Shown in pieces: positions 63,617 to 64,000 of a stretch of 64,000 nt of DNA. A program made the translations under genes and the position numbers. The stretch's first letter is position 1. Each line of letters opens with the position of its first letter. The notes below the pieces were generated by a model that was given only the letters and a program-made list of their open reading frames with translations, was not told the origin of the DNA and made no database searches. The stretch covers positions 1,798,001 through 1,862,000 of the forward strand of contig OX637806.1 in the NCBI GenBank assembly GCA_951802425.1, in the 5' to 3' direction. Source of the stretch: Clavaria fumosa. Taxonomy: Eukaryota > Basidiomycota > Agaricomycetes > Agaricales > Clavariaceae.

Positions 63617-64000
63617 TCAGTCAACAAGGAACTTCTCCCACTGGCTTTTGGCTACGGCCTTGAATGCGATCATACGCTGGAAGGCAACTCTCCTGTACTC
63701 TGGCTTCTCCATACCTCCACTCAACCTACGATTGTGGCCCAGAACCGTGACACACTTGAGGATCTTAGTTTCAACTGTTGGCCATTGACCAGTAATGACC
63801 GCATCACTCAGTTCTTGTGTGACGGGCACTAAGTAAAAGGTGGGGCGCGTTCCGGTCATGGTGATGCAAGGCACAGTCATAGTGTCAAGCGTGGATAGAC
63901 CCATGCGTGCCCGCTTCTGATTATTATACTGGAACGCTGCGATAGCTTCCGCGATAACCTGTGGTTCAGGATCAGAAGCATTGAAAATTGTCTTGTCCTC
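63617..64000 (-). CDS. C-terminal part of a conserved hypothetical protein (5' part outside window)
   Basis: The minus-strand frame is open from the right edge to a stop at 63617, about 127 residues. It reads ASDPEPQVIAEAIAAFQYNN, QKRARMGLSTLDTMTVPCIT, MTGTRPTFYLVPVTQELSDA and VITGQWPTVETKILKCV. Text of the form MSGTSPTF-IPVT--L recurs at the C terminus of large unnamed Agaricomycete proteins, some kinase-linked, but no catalytic domain is visible here. Function unknown. Confidence 0.6.
   Translation of the reverse strand, partial: EDKTIFNASDPEPQVIAEAIAAFQYNNQKRARMGLSTLDTMTVPCITMTGTRPTFYLVPVTQELSDAVITGQWPTVETKILKCVTVLGHNRRLSGGMEKPEYRRVAFQRMIAFKAVAKSQWEKFLVD

Overview
The window is nuclear DNA of a filamentous fungus, almost certainly an agaricomycete basidiomycete. 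Many short spliceosomal introns (about 45-170 nt) are visible. The conserved genes are fungal in type: Sec61 alpha, ribosomal P1, Atg7, Ytm1 and a Zn2Cys6 factor. An HNH protein of a kind common in Agaricomycetes, KDZ-transposon cysteine-cluster sequence and chromodomain Ty3/gypsy elements point the same way. I cannot name the species.

Layout. (1) 1-11.1 kb is compact, gene-rich and apparently intact: sec61 (-, cut by the left edge), rpp1 (+), atg7 (-), ytm1 (-), a 438-aa Zn2Cys6 factor (-) and a 385-aa HNH protein (+). Splice sites join in frame for all of these; atg7 was checked at most but not all junctions. (2) 11.1-13.6 kb is decayed sequence with remnants of a SET/MYND-like gene and a hairpin repeat. 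(3) 13.6-31.4 kb is a three-level nest of retrotransposons. An old Ty3/gypsy element (A2) is split by a second family on the other strand (B), and one LTR of B is split by a young copy of the first family (A1). Both inner insertions have perfect 5-bp target duplications, and both empty sites exist elsewhere in the window. B also carries a 33-bp satellite and an 0.8-kb repeat (D) where its pol should be. (4) 31.4-34.3 kb holds an 11-bp satellite and an AT-rich module repeat.

(5) 34.3-41.2 kb has a truncated third gypsy family (C), a coiled-coil gene broken next to a splice acceptor, and a gypsy integrase scrap carrying a 164-bp solo LTR. (6) 41.2-44.5 kb has two tandem minus-strand genes. One is a conserved gene cut at its 3' end by the scrap. 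The other is an intact-looking AAA-ATPase-like protein with a C-terminal PD-(D/E)XK nuclease core. (7) 45.5-61.4 kb is a DNA-transposon graveyard. A pogo-type transposase gene is interrupted by a 2.6-kb inverted-repeat element carrying a captured carboxyltransferase gene fragment, and by a 251-bp MITE. D repeats, a 954-bp hAT remnant, a GRF zinc-finger mini-gene, a 1.08-kb palindrome, a KDZ-associated pseudogene and a complete, apparently intact Tigger/pogo element follow. (8) 61.4-64 kb is mostly unassigned and ends in the 3' part of a minus-strand gene cut by the right edge.

The repeats show their relative ages. The outer gypsy copy A2 has six in-frame stops, all CGA to TGA, and has lost a reverse-transcriptase aspartate. 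The inner copy A1 has LTRs differing at only about four positions and a single premature stop. The window therefore records successive transposition with C-to-T decay, next to a conserved gene block that has not been invaded.
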